DNA from: an uncultured Oscillospiraceae bacterium
GTDB lineage: Bacteria > Bacillota > Clostridia > Oscillospirales > Oscillospiraceae
Direction: 5' to 3'
Length of the DNA stretch: 5,638 bases
Assembly: GCA_934590505.1 (NCBI GenBank)
Contig: CAKTPC010000130.1
Location: 1 to 5,638 of the forward strand
Shown: positions 1 through 5,396 of the stretch, in pieces
Position numbering within the stretch: the first letter of the stretch is position 1
Layout of the letters: each line of letters opens with the position of its first letter
Notes under the pieces: model-generated
Told to the model about the DNA's origin: nothing
Seen by the model: the letters and a program-made list of their open reading frames with translations, nothing else
Databases searched by the model: none
Made by a program: the position numbers and the translations under genes

Positions 1-267
1 ATGAGCGGCGCTGATTTTACGGAGCCGATCACGGCAGGGATTTTCGTTTCCATTGCGGCATGGGCAAGCTATCAGCGCGCGGAAGATGAGACGCCTTATT
101 GGAGAACACTGAAAGCCAACGGAGAATTAAATGCCAAATACCCGAATGGTATCGAAGCGCAGAAAGAAAAATTAGAAGCAGAGGGACACACCATCATCGA
201 AAAGGGACGCAAAAATAAGCGGTACTATGTAAAGGACTACGAAAAATATCTTTTCGATTTGAGATAA
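1..267 (+). CDS. MGMT family / alkyltransferase-like (ATL) protein, 3' part
   Basis: The 88 visible residues match the C-terminal half of the small MGMT-family proteins of Clostridia, related to the DNA-binding domain of O6-alkylguanine-DNA alkyltransferase. The block GADFTEPITAGIF (3-15) and the tail with GIEAQKEKLEAEGH (50-63) are typical. Where a true alkyltransferase has Pro-Cys-His-Arg, this protein reads P32-Y33-W34-R35, and no cysteine occurs anywhere in the visible part. It should therefore be unable to accept an alkyl group and is better read as an ATL: a protein that binds alkylated guanine and flags it for repair. The window opens on an ATG, but no ribosome binding site is visible and family members are longer, so this Met is probably internal and the gene starts upstream. 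The gene ends 30 bases before the first GNAT gene and is probably cotranscribed with it. Family call fairly sure; ATL role inferred. Confidence 0.72.
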   Translation: MSGADFTEPITAGIFVSIAAWASYQRAEDETPYWRTLKANGELNAKYPNGIEAQKEKLEAEGHTIIEKGRKNKRYYVKDYEKYLFDLR

Positions 268-300
268 AGGCGGCGGTCAAGCTGCGGAGGAAACATTATG
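251..300 (+). repeat. 50-bp direct repeat, copy 1 (ATL 3' end, linker and GNAT start)
   Basis: Matches 755-804 at an exact offset of 504 bases, with 47 of 50 bases identical; the mismatches are at 270/774, 279/783 and 283/787. It holds the last five codons and stop of the ATL gene, a 30-base linker, the GGAGG ribosome binding site (286-290) and the ATG of the first GNAT. Similarity stops abruptly after the ATG on one side and within the ATL coding region on the other. Confidence 0.93.
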
Positions 301-723
301 ATCAGAGAACTGCGAAAAGCAGATATAGATAAAGTTGCGGATATATGGTTGGACACAAATATAAGGGTGCATGATTTTATCCCTGCTCAATATTGGGAAA
401 GTAATTTTGAATCAGTAAAAGAACTGCTGCCGCAGGCAACTGTCTATGTTTATGAGGATGACCAGGGAATACAGGGATTTATAGGACTGAACGACGAATA
501 TATCGAAGGCATTTTTGTTTCTGATGGAATGCAGTCACAGGGCATAGGCAGACTTCTGCTGAATTATGCAAAGACCAAAAGGAACGAACTGCGTTTGAAC
601 GTGTACCGCAAAAATACACGGGCAATAGCTTTTTACCAAAAAGAGGGATTTGAGATCCTGTGCAGCGGCATAGATGAAGCTACCGGGGAAAAAGATCATG
701 TAATGGAATGGCGGCGGAAATAG
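298..723 (+). CDS. GNAT N-acetyltransferase, YiaC-like
   Basis: A 141-residue single-domain acetyl-CoA-dependent N-acetyltransferase of the GNAT fold. The acetyl-CoA loop is Q79-S-Q-G-I-G84 within motif A (about 69-88), preceded by the beta-4 strand GIFVS. Motif B is LNVYRKNTRAIAFYQKEGF (100-118), with Y113 as the usual general acid. The N-terminus (IRELRKADIDKVADIWLDTN, then HDFIPAQYW) resembles E. coli YiaC, a GNAT with reported protein-lysine acetyltransferase activity; the substrate here is unknown. The start is set by GGAGG at 286-290, seven bases before the ATG. The gene is AT-rich (19 G/C in 361-420) compared with the GC-rich gene that follows, and it lies precisely between two 50-bp direct repeats, which suggests recent gain. 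GNAT call sure; YiaC subfamily likely. Confidence 0.92.
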   Translation: MIRELRKADIDKVADIWLDTNIRVHDFIPAQYWESNFESVKELLPQATVYVYEDDQGIQGFIGLNDEYIEGIFVSDGMQSQGIGRLLLNYAKTKRNELRLNVYRKNTRAIAFYQKEGFEILCSGIDEATGEKDHVMEWRRK

Positions 724-754
724 AAATTCCTGTTTGCTTTTTGTGTGAACTGCA

Positions 755-804
755 TTTTCGATTTGAGATAAAGACGGCGGTCGAGCCGCGGAGGAAACAT
801 TATG
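755..804 (+). repeat. 50-bp direct repeat, copy 2 (orphan ATL 3' end, linker and GNAT start)
   Basis: Second copy of 251-300. It carries the final ATL codons and stop (TAA 769-771) with no ATL gene in front of them, followed by the linker and the GGAGG (790-794) plus ATG (802-804) of the second GNAT. The 19 bases at the left end and the 17 at the right end are identical between copies; all three differences lie in the linker. In both copies the linker can form a four-pair stem just before the ribosome binding site (CGGC with GCCG here, with GCTG in copy 1), so pairing survives through a G-T wobble. Confidence 0.93.
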
Positions 805-1287
805 GATATAAGATATGCGGGAATGGAAGATATTGCGGCGATCGCTGCGGTCGAGGCGGAATGCTTTCCGCCCGCGGAGGCTGCGACGGAAAAGGACTTC
901 ATTGAACGGGTCCGGTATTACGGCAATCATTTCTGGCTGATGCACGATGACGAAAAGCTGATAGCGTTCGTGGACGGATTCGTAACGGACGAGCCTGACC
1001 TGACCGATGAAATGTATGAAAACGCGGCGATGCATAACGAAAATGGCGCATGGCAGATGATCTTCGGCGTCAACACGCTGCCCGAATACCGCAGGCACGG
1101 ATATGCCGGGACGCTGCTTCGCCGCGCCATCGACGACGCAAAACAGCAGGGACGCAAGGGACTTGTACTGACCTGCAAGGAACAGCTTATTCCGTATTAC
1201 GCGAAATTTGGATTCAAGGACGAGGGCGTGTCCGACAAATCCACGCACGGCAATGTTGTATGGCATCAGATGCGCCTGGTATTTTGA
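802..1287 (+). CDS. GNAT N-acetyltransferase, AANAT-like
   Basis: A 161-residue acetyltransferase resembling bacterial members of the arylalkylamine N-acetyltransferase-like branch of GNAT. Supporting blocks are VEAECFPPAEAAT (17-29), motif A with FGVNTLPEYRRHGYAG (88-103; acetyl-CoA loop R97-R-H-G-Y-A102), and motif B with LTCKEQLIPYYAKFGF (123-138), in which Y133 sits where AANAT has its catalytic Tyr. The C-terminal HGNVVWHQMRL block is also typical. The vertebrate AANAT catalytic histidine pair is not evident: the matching strand reads WQMIFGV. The likely substrate is a primary amine, but this is inferred from the family only. Start chosen at the ATG seven bases after GGAGG (790-794). The gene is GC-rich (41 G/C in 1081-1140), unlike both neighbouring GNATs, and is 27 bases from the next gene. 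Confidence 0.9.
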   Translation: MDIRYAGMEDIAAIAAVEAECFPPAEAATEKDFIERVRYYGNHFWLMHDDEKLIAFVDGFVTDEPDLTDEMYENAAMHNENGAWQMIFGVNTLPEYRRHGYAGTLLRRAIDDAKQQGRKGLVLTCKEQLIPYYAKFGFKDEGVSDKSTHGNVVWHQMRLVF

Positions 1288-1314
1288 CAAATCGGGATTT
1301 GGAAAGGTGAGAAA

Positions 1315-1803
1315 ATGGAAATTCGATATATTATACCTACTGATGATAGAATGGAAATAAGCAGGATATATGAGGAAAGTTGGAAGTGCGCATATAAAGG
1401 CATAATACCTCAAGACTATCTGGATTCAATTTCTAATGGACGCTGGTCGTCAACCTTAGATAACCCAAACTGGAAAACATTGATTTGTATTGACAATGGC
1501 AGAATCGTGGGAACAAGCAGTTTTTGTAAATCCCGTTTTGAGCAGTTTCACGACTGGGGTGAAGTTATTTCGATATATCTGCTACCGAATTATATGGGTA
1601 AAGGCTATGGAAAAACTCTTATGAAATCTACCATTTCAGAATTAAAAATACAAGGATATGAAAATATCTTTTTGTGGGTTCTTGAAGAAAACAGCAGAGC
1701 AAGGCATTTTTATGAACAATTTGGTTTTTCACCGACGGATGATTTTTTAGATGATAATATCGGAGGGAAAGAATTGCGAGAAGTCCGATATATCTACAAA
1801 TAG
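1315..1803 (+). CDS. GNAT N-acetyltransferase, RimI-like, generic
   Basis: A 162-residue GNAT. The N-terminal block with IYEESWKCAYKGIIPQDYLDSI (18-39) and RW at 43-44 is common in small Firmicutes acetyltransferases of unknown substrate. Motif A is GEVISIYLLPNYMGKGYGK (82-100); the acetyl-CoA loop is M94-G-K-G-Y-G99, with Met where Gln or Arg is usual. Motif B is IFLWVLEENSRARHFYEQFGF (118-138), with Y133 as probable general acid. The ribosome binding site is AAAGGTGA (1303-1310), four bases before the ATG. The coding sequence is strikingly AT-rich (18 G/C in 1321-1380) between two GC-rich genes, which suggests a separate origin. It is probably in one transcript with the genes on either side. 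No substrate can be named. Confidence 0.9.
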   Translation: MEIRYIIPTDDRMEISRIYEESWKCAYKGIIPQDYLDSISNGRWSSTLDNPNWKTLICIDNGRIVGTSSFCKSRFEQFHDWGEVISIYLLPNYMGKGYGKTLMKSTISELKIQGYENIFLWVLEENSRARHFYEQFGFSPTDDFLDDNIGGKELREVRYIYK

Positions 1804-1857
1804 CGATAAATTCTAGTTTGCGCAACTGTTATTTGCTTACACTTCCGCAATACGGAC

Positions 1858-1864
1858 AGGAGGG
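1858..1864 (+). promoter_or_regulatory. Ribosome binding site AGGAGGG
   Basis: A near-ideal Shine-Dalgarno sequence nine bases before ATG 1874 fixes the start of the AlkZ-related gene. I find no convincing -35/-10 pair in the 70-base gap before it. Confidence 0.8.
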
Positions 1865-1873
1865 AATTTCTGA

Positions 1874-2548
1874 ATGAAAACTTATGAGCTCCGCAGCCCA
1901 GAGGACATAGCCGCGCTCACGGAGGAATGGGGCTTTCTGCCCTTTTTCGCAGGGGAAATTCCCGGCTTTTCCGTCGAGGAGTGCTGCCCGCCAGAGCTGT
2001 GGTTTTCCGAAGATGCGGACGGTCCGTGGGAATGGAAAGGGCCGGTTGCCCGAAGCAGACGCTGCGTATATGGGAAATTCTTCGGCGGCAGGGCAGGCTT
2101 TATCAGTCGGGAATGGCTTCCCGACTTTGCCAATTTCCGCAGGGATGGCTATGACTTTGACGCCCGTTATGATGATGGGCTTGCGTCCCGCAAGGATAAG
2201 ACGGTCTATGACACGGTTGCGGAACACGGCGCACTGCTGTCGAAAGAACTCAAGCGCCTTTGCAATTACGGAAAGGGCGGGAACACCGGCTTTGATACGG
2301 TGATAACGCGGCTTCAGATGCAGGTATATCTGACCGTAGGCGATTTTGTTTATATGCAGGACAAATACGGAAGGCCCTATGGCTGGGGCGTCGCAAAATA
2401 CACCACGCCGGAGGCGCTGTTCGGATATGACTTTGTGACCTCGGCGTATGGCAGAGAGCCGGAGGAGTCGAGAGCGCGCATCATTGCGCATCTGGGAAGC
2501 ATCCTGTCGGGGATCAATGAGAAGCAAATTTTGAAACTGATCGGGTGA
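1874..2548 (+). CDS. AlkZ-related protein (putative), uncharacterised
   Basis: A soluble 224-residue protein with no signal peptide or membrane segment. I recognise it as a conserved Clostridia family commonly annotated as AlkZ-related, after the AlkZ/YcaQ DNA glycosylases that excise alkylated bases. Conserved-looking blocks are GFLPFFAGEIPGFSVEE (20-36), PWEWKGPVARSRRCVYGKFF (51-70), AGFISREWLPDFANFRRDGYDFDARYDDGLA (74-104) and ITRLQMQVYLTVGDF (144-158), followed by YGWGVAKYTTPEALFGYD (169-186). It is much shorter than true AlkZ (roughly 350-400 residues). Q148-M-Q150 recalls the Gln-x-Gln catalytic motif of AlkZ, which lies near the N-terminus there, so equivalence is not proven. It shares direction with an alkyltransferase-like gene 1.6 kb upstream, consistent with a role in alkylation damage. 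It is GC-rich (37 G/C in 2041-2100) and ends at the shared terminator. Family membership fairly likely; activity unproven. Confidence 0.68.
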   Translation: MKTYELRSPEDIAALTEEWGFLPFFAGEIPGFSVEECCPPELWFSEDADGPWEWKGPVARSRRCVYGKFFGGRAGFISREWLPDFANFRRDGYDFDARYDDGLASRKDKTVYDTVAEHGALLSKELKRLCNYGKGGNTGFDTVITRLQMQVYLTVGDFVYMQDKYGRPYGWGVAKYTTPEALFGYDFVTSAYGREPEESRARIIAHLGSILSGINEKQILKLIG

Positions 2549-2601
2549 GGGATAATATTACATTCCGGAGGAGACCGGCGATCGGCACAGCAAATCAAAA
2601 T

Positions 2602-2641
2602 ATGAGAACGCATCTGTTCATACGAGCAGATGCGTTCTCAT
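2602..2641. terminator. Bidirectional hairpin terminator between convergent genes
   Basis: A near-perfect inverted repeat: an 18-bp stem, with one T-G wobble near the loop, closed by the four-base loop ATAC at 2620-2623. The arms include GAGAACGCATCTG and its complement. It lies between the plus-strand AlkZ-related gene (ends 2548) and the minus-strand integrase (ends 2677). On the minus strand the stem is followed by a T-rich tail (TATTTTGATTTG), giving an intrinsic terminator for the integrase transcript. On the plus strand the tail TTCATTGTCT is a weaker U-tract. Confidence 0.8.
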
Positions 2642-2676
2642 TCATTGTCTATTGCGGCGCAGGGGATGATGTTTTC

Positions 2677-4152
2677 TTACTTCACTTTTGCCGGCTGCCC
2701 GTTGCCTTTACCCATTTCTTTAAGTTTCTTTGCCTCTGCGATCTCAGCTTTCATCTCCGCGATGAGCACCTTGAGCTTTTCCTCGCACTCCTCGCGGGTG
2801 CGGGCGTAGACATTGCGGGAGTGCTTTTTGCCGTCGGGCCACTTGGGGGAGTAGCGCCCTTCAAACAGATGGTCGTTTAGCTCGGAGACGCAGCCTGTGC
2901 CGGGCTTGCGCCTGAGCCCCATGTAGGGCTTGAAATCGGTCATACTCGGCGTCGTTTCCGCAGCCGGTGCAGTCTCTTGTCCGGTCACCGAAGCGTCCTT
3001 CTGCGGCGCTGCTTTGCCGATACCGCGGTCGATATTCGCGGCAGCGGCGCGCTGCATGTCGTCGGTTATGTGGGTGTATATATCCAGCGTTGTCGCCGCC
3101 GACACATGACCCAGCATGGCGGAGAGCGTTTTCACGTCCATGCCGTTCTCCAGAGCCAAGGTCGCGAACGTATGACGAATGTCATGGAAGCGAACGTGCT
3201 TGCAGCCCGCGTGCTCCAGGATGAGCTGGAGTCTGCGGCGCACCACGCCGGGAGTGATGGGGCAGTCCTCCTTCACCGGCGACGGAAACATCCATCGGGA
3301 GTTCAGCGTTCCTTTGTACTCACGCAGCACCTCAACCACGGCGGGCGGCAAAACGATCTTTCGTATTGAGCTTTTCGTCTTGGGCGTAGTGAGCTGAAGC
3401 TCGCCGCGCACGTCGTAGACCTGCTTGTCCACATTCAGTACGCCGGTCTTGAAGTTCAGGTCGTCCCACTGCAGCGCCATGAGCTCACCGCGGCGCAGCC
3501 CGGTAGCCAAGTCCAGAAGGAAGAGCTCATAGTAGCCCTCGGCCTTTGCCTGAATGAGAAACCTTTGCAGCTCCTCCCTTGTGAGCACCTGCATCTCCCG
3601 CGCCTTCTTCGGAGGTATCTTGCAGCCGACGGCCGGGTTCACACGGATGAGCCCCTCCTGCACCGCCTTCTCCAATGCGGAGCGGCAGGTGGCGTGACAC
3701 ATACGCACCGTCCGGTCGGACAGCCCCTCGCCGTACTTTTCGGTGAGGCGCTTCCGACCACCTTTTTTGATCCGACTGTAAAACTGCTGCAGGTCATTCT
3801 GCGTCAGCTTGTTGAGCGGGATGCTGCCAATCTCTGGGATGATGTGCAGACGGATACGATCCTCGTATGTTTTCTGAGTGGTGGGGCGTATCTTCGGCTT
3901 GGAGTGATTTTCGTACCAGTATTTCAGCCAGTCCCCGAAAGGCATCTCTGGACGCACCTTTGAGGGAGTCTGCCCGCCGCACTCCTCCTTGAGTTTTTGG
4001 AGCTTTTCCAAACACTCCTTCTTAGTTTTGGCGAGGACGTTTTTCGTTTTGGGATAGCCGTTGTCGTCATAGCCGATGACGACGCGCCCCTCCCAGCGCC
4101 CATCTTTGCGCTGCCTTACAGTCCCGTCTCCGGCTTTGCGTTTTCTTGCCAC
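2677..4152 (-). CDS. Tyrosine recombinase/integrase with duplicated arm-binding domain
   Basis: A 491-residue site-specific integrase that would cut and join DNA at attachment sites through a 3'-phosphotyrosine. In order: an AP2-like arm DNA-binding domain (about 8-58, GDGTVRQRKDGRWEGR), a SAM-like core-binding domain (about 68-170), and a catalytic domain (about 185-365) with the full set R220 (TGLRRGE), K258, H323 and R326 (HDIRHTFA), H349 (LGH) and Y359 (DIYTH). A 130-residue extension follows Y359: an Ala/Thr/Pro-rich linker (about 380-405), then residues 418-465 (GTGCVSELNDHLFEGR, RNVYARTREECEEKL), which look like a second arm-type domain, ending in a Lys/Glu-rich helix. The start is GTG, with AAGGAG eight bases upstream. 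It begins inside the 3' end of the upstream integrase (37-base overlap), so translation is probably coupled. Intact and probably active. Confidence 0.95.
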   Translation of the reverse strand: MARKRKAGDGTVRQRKDGRWEGRVVIGYDDNGYPKTKNVLAKTKKECLEKLQKLKEECGGQTPSKVRPEMPFGDWLKYWYENHSKPKIRPTTQKTYEDRIRLHIIPEIGSIPLNKLTQNDLQQFYSRIKKGGRKRLTEKYGEGLSDRTVRMCHATCRSALEKAVQEGLIRVNPAVGCKIPPKKAREMQVLTREELQRFLIQAKAEGYYELFLLDLATGLRRGELMALQWDDLNFKTGVLNVDKQVYDVRGELQLTTPKTKSSIRKIVLPPAVVEVLREYKGTLNSRWMFPSPVKEDCPITPGVVRRRLQLILEHAGCKHVRFHDIRHTFATLALENGMDVKTLSAMLGHVSAATTLDIYTHITDDMQRAAAANIDRGIGKAAPQKDASVTGQETAPAAETTPSMTDFKPYMGLRRKPGTGCVSELNDHLFEGRYSPKWPDGKKHSRNVYARTREECEEKLKVLIAEMKAEIAEAKKLKEMGKGNGQPAKVK

Positions 4153-5318
4153 GGTTTCAGCTCCTTCCCGAATAGATTTTCCATGAATCCGCCGACGATG
4201 CTGCTGGCCTGCTTCTGCATATCCGATGTGACATGGGTGTAGGTGTCCAGCGTGAAGGACGCATTGGTATGCCCCAAGATACCGGAGAGCGTTTTCGCGT
4301 CCACGCCGCTCGTGAGAGCATGTGTCGCGAATGTATGACGAAGATCGTGAAAGCGTATGCTCGGAAGCCCCGCCCGTTGGAGCAGCGTTTTCATGTGGTG
4401 ATACGCCGTGTCGGGGTTCACGGGGTCTTCCGGTTTAACCGGGTCGGGGAATATCCATTGGCTGAGTGCCTCCGCCTTGCGCCGACGAAGGATGTCGGCG
4501 ACGCTTTTCGGCAGGATGATGGTGTGCATGCCCTGATTCGTCTTTGTCTCACCGAGAGTGTACTCGCCCTTCTTTCTGCTGTGCAGCGTGCGGCACACTT
4601 TCAGCGTCCCGGCGTCCCCGTCGAAGTCTCCCCATTGCAGACCGCAGATTTCACCCCGGCGCAGACCGGTCATCAGTTCCGTCTGGAAGAAGTCCCGCCA
4701 GACTTCATCCTGCTCAACCACTTCGAGGAAAGCATCCAGCTCCGAGCGGGTGAGGATGCGCTTCGGCTTGTAGTTGGGCTTCGGCGTTGTCGTGCCCTCA
4801 GTCGGGTTCTTCGGAATGACATGCGCCTGCACCGCGTCTTTCATCGCGGCGTGGAGCGTTGAGTGTATGTGGCGGACCGTGGCGTCGGAGAGCTGATGGT
4901 CAAGCTCCGGATGCTCGCGGATGCGCCCGTCTGTTTTAAGCCGCCGGTACATCCGCTGGATGTCCTGCTGCGAGACGAGGGAGACTTGCTTGCCTCCGAG
5001 CTGCGGCTTGATGTAGAGGTCTATGTAGCGGCGGTAGTTCTCAAGCGTGCCAGGGCGCACCGTGCCCGCCTTGTACTCTGTGAGCCAGCGGTCGAGCCAT
5101 TCGCCGAGCGTCATGCGGCTGTCCTCTGTCAGCTCCACATCGCGGTAGCTCTCGATGTTCTGATGGAGCTTGTCCAGCAGCGCTTTCTGCGTCTTGGCGT
5201 AGACGTGGCGGAACAGCGGCTCACCGTTATCCTTATGCCCGATGACGATGCGCCCTTCCCAGCGCCCGTCGTCGCGCTTGCGCACCATGCCGTCACCGGA
5301 CGGCCTTCGTTTTGCCAT
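4116..5318 (-). CDS. Tyrosine recombinase/integrase, standard architecture
   Basis: A 400-residue paralogue of the downstream integrase. In order: an AP2-like arm-binding domain (about 8-55, GDGMVRKRDDGRWEGR), a SAM-like core-binding domain (about 70-170), and a catalytic domain (about 187-368) with R220 (TGLRRGE), K259, H324 and R327 (HDLRHTFA), H350 (LGH) and Y360 (DTYTH). It ends 40 residues after the Tyr, as is usual for Tn916-type integrases. The reading frame could open 14 codons earlier at TTG 5360, but no ribosome binding site precedes that codon. ATG 5318 has AAGGAAG at the right distance and matches the MA(K/R)(K/R) start of its paralogue, so it is preferred. It shares R220 at the same residue number and obvious similarity along its length with the downstream enzyme. 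The two may act as a pair or at different sites; the sequence does not tell. Intact. Confidence 0.95.
   Translation of the reverse strand: MAKRRPSGDGMVRKRDDGRWEGRIVIGHKDNGEPLFRHVYAKTQKALLDKLHQNIESYRDVELTEDSRMTLGEWLDRWLTEYKAGTVRPGTLENYRRYIDLYIKPQLGGKQVSLVSQQDIQRMYRRLKTDGRIREHPELDHQLSDATVRHIHSTLHAAMKDAVQAHVIPKNPTEGTTTPKPNYKPKRILTRSELDAFLEVVEQDEVWRDFFQTELMTGLRRGEICGLQWGDFDGDAGTLKVCRTLHSRKKGEYTLGETKTNQGMHTIILPKSVADILRRRKAEALSQWIFPDPVKPEDPVNPDTAYHHMKTLLQRAGLPSIRFHDLRHTFATHALTSGVDAKTLSGILGHTNASFTLDTYTHVTSDMQKQASSIVGGFMENLFGKELKPWQENAKPETGL
4161..4166 (-). promoter_or_regulatory. Ribosome binding site AAGGAG inside the upstream integrase gene
   Basis: On the minus strand, AAGGAG lies eight bases before GTG 4152-4150. 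This sets the start of the 491-residue integrase and places its initiation region wholly within the coding sequence of the 400-residue integrase, which suits translational coupling. The stretch from this site through the first codons resembles the initiation region of the upstream integrase (AAGGAAG, eight bases, ATGGCAA), as expected if the two genes arose by tandem duplication. Confidence 0.75.
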
Positions 5319-5326
5319 GTGCTTCA

Positions 5327-5333
5327 CTTCCTT
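5327..5333 (-). promoter_or_regulatory. Ribosome binding site AAGGAAG deciding the integrase start
   Basis: On the minus strand this site lies eight bases before ATG 5318-5316. It supports the 400-residue product over the 414-residue form that would begin at TTG 5360. Confidence 0.75.
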
Positions 5334-5369
5334 TGACTGAGATTTTTTCAACACAAACAACTACCACAC

Positions 5370-5387
5370 TTTGCGCAAAATAGCTAT
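5370..5387. promoter_or_regulatory. Two abutting palindromes ahead of the integrase pair
   Basis: TTTGCGCAAA (5370-5379) is a perfect 10-base palindrome, followed immediately by ATAGCTAT (5380-5387), a perfect 8-base palindrome. They sit in the 78-base gap between the acidic hypothetical gene and the integrase start, 52 bases before ATG 5318. They could be an operator or recombinase binding site; no clear promoter is seen beside them. Palindromes this short can arise by chance. Confidence 0.25.
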
Positions 5388-5396
5388 CGGAAATTT

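Noticed and set aside
721..804. Integron-type attC cassette sites around GNAT1
   Set aside because: No GTTRRRY/RYYYAAC core-site pairs or the typical imperfect inverted repeat occur at the edges; the flanks are direct repeats of a gene junction instead.
1284..1289. TTGACA, a perfect -35 hexamer before GNAT3
   Set aside because: It overlaps the stop codon of GNAT2 and has no -10 element at 16-18 bases; the nearest TATATT (1327-1332) is too far away and lies inside the GNAT3 gene.
535..1413. Long minus-strand open frame of 292 codons running under the GNAT genes
   Set aside because: It is antisense to GNAT1, GNAT2 and the start of GNAT3, all of which have clear motifs and ribosome binding sites; the translation shows no recognisable domain.
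1844..1856. Small hairpin TCCG-CAATA-CGGA before the AlkZ-related ribosome binding site
   Set aside because: A four-base stem is too short to call a terminator or riboswitch and can be expected by chance.
1829..2527. Minus-strand open frame of 232 codons opposite the AlkZ-related gene
   Set aside because: It mirrors a GC-rich coding region. The plus-strand frame has a near-ideal ribosome binding site and conserved family blocks, whereas the antisense product looks like nothing known.
4233..4862. Plus-strand open frames (209 codons here, others at 2545-2880, 3565-3963 and 4863-5336) opposite the integrases
   Set aside because: They are all antisense shadows of the two intact integrases, and their translations are Arg/Val/His-rich without motifs.
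5319..5360. Fourteen-residue N-terminal extension of the upstream integrase from TTG 5360
   Set aside because: No ribosome binding site precedes the TTG, the extra residues have no counterpart in the paralogue, and ATG 5318 has a well-placed AAGGAAG.
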